64,000 nucleotides of DNA. Source: Curtobacterium sp. MR_MD2014 (lineage in GTDB: Bacteria > Actinomycetota > Actinomycetes > Actinomycetales > Microbacteriaceae). Below, piece after piece: positions 62,955 to 64,000 of the stretch (position 1 is its first letter; the number at the start of each line of letters is the position of its first letter). Made by a program: the position numbers and the translations under genes. The DNA lies in the NCBI RefSeq assembly GCF_000772085.1, contig NZ_CP009755.1:992001-1056000 (forward strand), written 5' to 3'. The notes beneath the pieces are model-generated. The model was not told where the DNA came from and searched no databases. It worked only from the letters and a program-made list of their open reading frames with translations.

Positions 62955-63647
62955 TCAGTCCTCGTCGTGGTCGTCGGCCGCCGGGGCGGCGGGACGGCGA
63001 CGGAGCAGCAGCAGGACCGCGACGACGACGCCGGCGAGGACGATGCCACCGGCGCCGATGAACAGGGCGTCGGTCGCGCTCGAGTCGCCGGTGTCACCGG
63101 ATGCGGCGTCGGGTGCGCTGGACGCTGCGGCCCCCGAGCCGCCCCCGCTGCCGTCGGCGCAGGTCGCCGGCGTCGCGGTGCCGCGGTCGGGGGAGAAGCC
63201 GGCCGGGGCCTTCCAGGTGAAGTCGTACCGGTCGGAGACCGTGTGGCCGTCGGCCGAGACGATCTGCCACTCGACCTCGTACTTCCCGGAGTCGCCGAGG
63301 GCGGCCTTCGTGGTCATCGAGGGGCCGTCCACGGAGACGCAGCCGTCCTCGTGGTAGCGACCGTCCGGGCCGATGACCCGGAAGGCGAAGCCCGAGTCCG
63401 ACCCGCCGATCGCCAGGAGCCGGTCGTTCGTCGTGATGTCGAAGCGGTCGGGGAGCTCGGTGAGCGTCCCGCCCACCTTCGGCGTCGACGACACCAGGTA
63501 GTTGTGCGCGCTGGCGGGGGCGGCGAGCCCGAGGACCGCGCCGCCCGCGACGGCGAGGGTCGCGGCGGTCGCGGCCACGGGCCTCCAGACCGGACGCCGG
63601 TCACTCGGGGACCGACGGGCGCGCGTCGGCCGTGCGGTCCGCGTCAC
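62955..63647 (-). CDS. CopC-family copper resistance protein
   Basis: 230 residues: signal peptide ending ASAHN, so that His1 of the mature protein provides the N-terminal copper ligand; CopC beta-sandwich (STPKVGGTLTELPDRFDITTND, SADGHTVSDRYDFTW), a Ser/Ala/Gly linker and one C-terminal membrane anchor before RRRP. Binds Cu(II) outside the membrane. The GTG start overlaps the stop of the YcnI gene by 4 bp. Confidence 0.92.
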   Translation of the reverse strand: MTRTARPTRARRSPSDRRPVWRPVAATAATLAVAGGAVLGLAAPASAHNYLVSSTPKVGGTLTELPDRFDITTNDRLLAIGGSDSGFAFRVIGPDGRYHEDGCVSVDGPSMTTKAALGDSGKYEVEWQIVSADGHTVSDRYDFTWKAPAGFSPDRGTATPATCADGSGGGSGAAASSAPDAASGDTGDSSATDALFIGAGGIVLAGVVVAVLLLLRRRPAAPAADDHDED

Positions 63648-64000
63648 TTCGAGGCGTCCCGGCGGCGCGTGGCGGCGACGGCGACGACCAGGCCGACGGC
63701 CCCGACCACCAGGCCACCGAGGCCGAGGAAGCGACCGACCAGGTCGGGCTGCGCCGCGGTGGTCGTGGTGTCGCTCGCGGTGGCCGTCGTCGCGTCGTCG
63801 TCGTCACCGCTCGCCGCGCTGGCGGCGGTCAGGACGATCGACGGCGCGGGGTGCTCCGGCTCGGACTCGCCGCTCTTCTGCACCTGGTCCCAGTCGGTCG
63901 ACCCCTGCTCGCAGGTCTGCACGACCGGGAAGGCCACGCGGTCGCCCGGCTTGCCGTCGGGCAGCGCGAAGGACAGCGAGAAGGTGTCGCGCTCGTCGGC
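63644..64000 (-). CDS. YcnI/DUF1775-family protein, C-terminal part (cut by window edge)
   Basis: Visible 118 residues: the end of the YcnI domain (DTFSLSFALPDGKPGDRVAFPVVQTCEQGSTDW), a Thr/Ala/Asp linker and one C-terminal membrane anchor (FLGLGGLVVGAVGLVVAVAA) followed by RRRDASK. YcnI binds copper at the cell surface and is often paired with CopC-type genes. The 5' part lies beyond the window. Confidence 0.9.
   Translation of the reverse strand, partial: ADERDTFSLSFALPDGKPGDRVAFPVVQTCEQGSTDWDQVQKSGESEPEHPAPSIVLTAASAASGDDDDATTATASDTTTTAAQPDLVGRFLGLGGLVVGAVGLVVAVAATRRRDASK

Overview
The window is very GC-rich chromosomal DNA (about 70 %) with GTG and TTG starts, many 4-bp GTGA gene overlaps, an actinobacterial SOS box, a mycothiol-type nitroreductase relative and the trigger factor-clpP1-clpP2 block. 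This fits an actinobacterium of the Microbacteriaceae; Curtobacterium is my best guess, inferred from overall gene content and not proven here.

Layout. 1-3.1 kb: trehalose/glycogen genes treY (cut by the window edge) and glgX on the minus strand. 3.6-7.7 kb: a TPP riboswitch followed by a thiamine-related ECF transporter (YkoE, YkoD, YkoC) and a P-loop kinase. 7.7-12 kb: an MHS-type MFS transporter divergent from a pair of flavin-dependent oxidoreductases. 12-18 kb: small metalloprotease, acyltransferase/SGNH membrane protein, tRNA-His, oligoribonuclease, an MFS-MarR operon. 18-29.5 kb: small proteins, tRNA-Arg, msrA, a second-type ssb, ettA, two thioesterases, an epimerase-like protein, truncated haemoglobin and MscS. 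29.6-43.3 kb: pepN, DsbA-like protein, GNAT/XRE divergent pair, rpiB, a Nei-type glycosylase, amidohydrolase, PaiB-like protein, serine hydrolase, a two-component system, an EamA exporter, and a small SOS-box-controlled gene.

43.3-56.3 kb is the most striking region: a LacI regulator divergent from a sugar ABC importer (binding protein plus two permeases), a GH5-like enzyme, a GH38 alpha-mannosidase, a secreted EndoH-like GH18 endo-beta-N-acetylglucosaminidase and a GH92 alpha-mannosidase. Read together they form a high-mannose N-glycan foraging pathway: the secreted endoglycosidase frees the glycan, the importer takes it up, and cytoplasmic enzymes trim alpha-mannose and then split the Man-beta-GlcNAc core. 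No ATPase subunit and no GlcNAc-handling genes lie in the locus. 56.4-59.3 kb holds a membrane protein and a processive-type GT2 glycosyltransferase. 59.4-62.9 kb is tRNA-Gly, tRNA-Pro, tig, clpP1 and clpP2. The window ends in copper-type genes (CopC family, YcnI family).

Two features run across the whole window. First, intergenic spacers and several gene ends are full of short GC-rich repeats, including a roughly 54-bp module with conserved inverted arms at constant spacing, two arrays with a 20-bp period, and a family of terminators sharing one stem sequence. Second, more than ten genes have a TANNNT-like -10 element 6-7 nt before the start codon and no ribosome binding site, which predicts leaderless transcripts.
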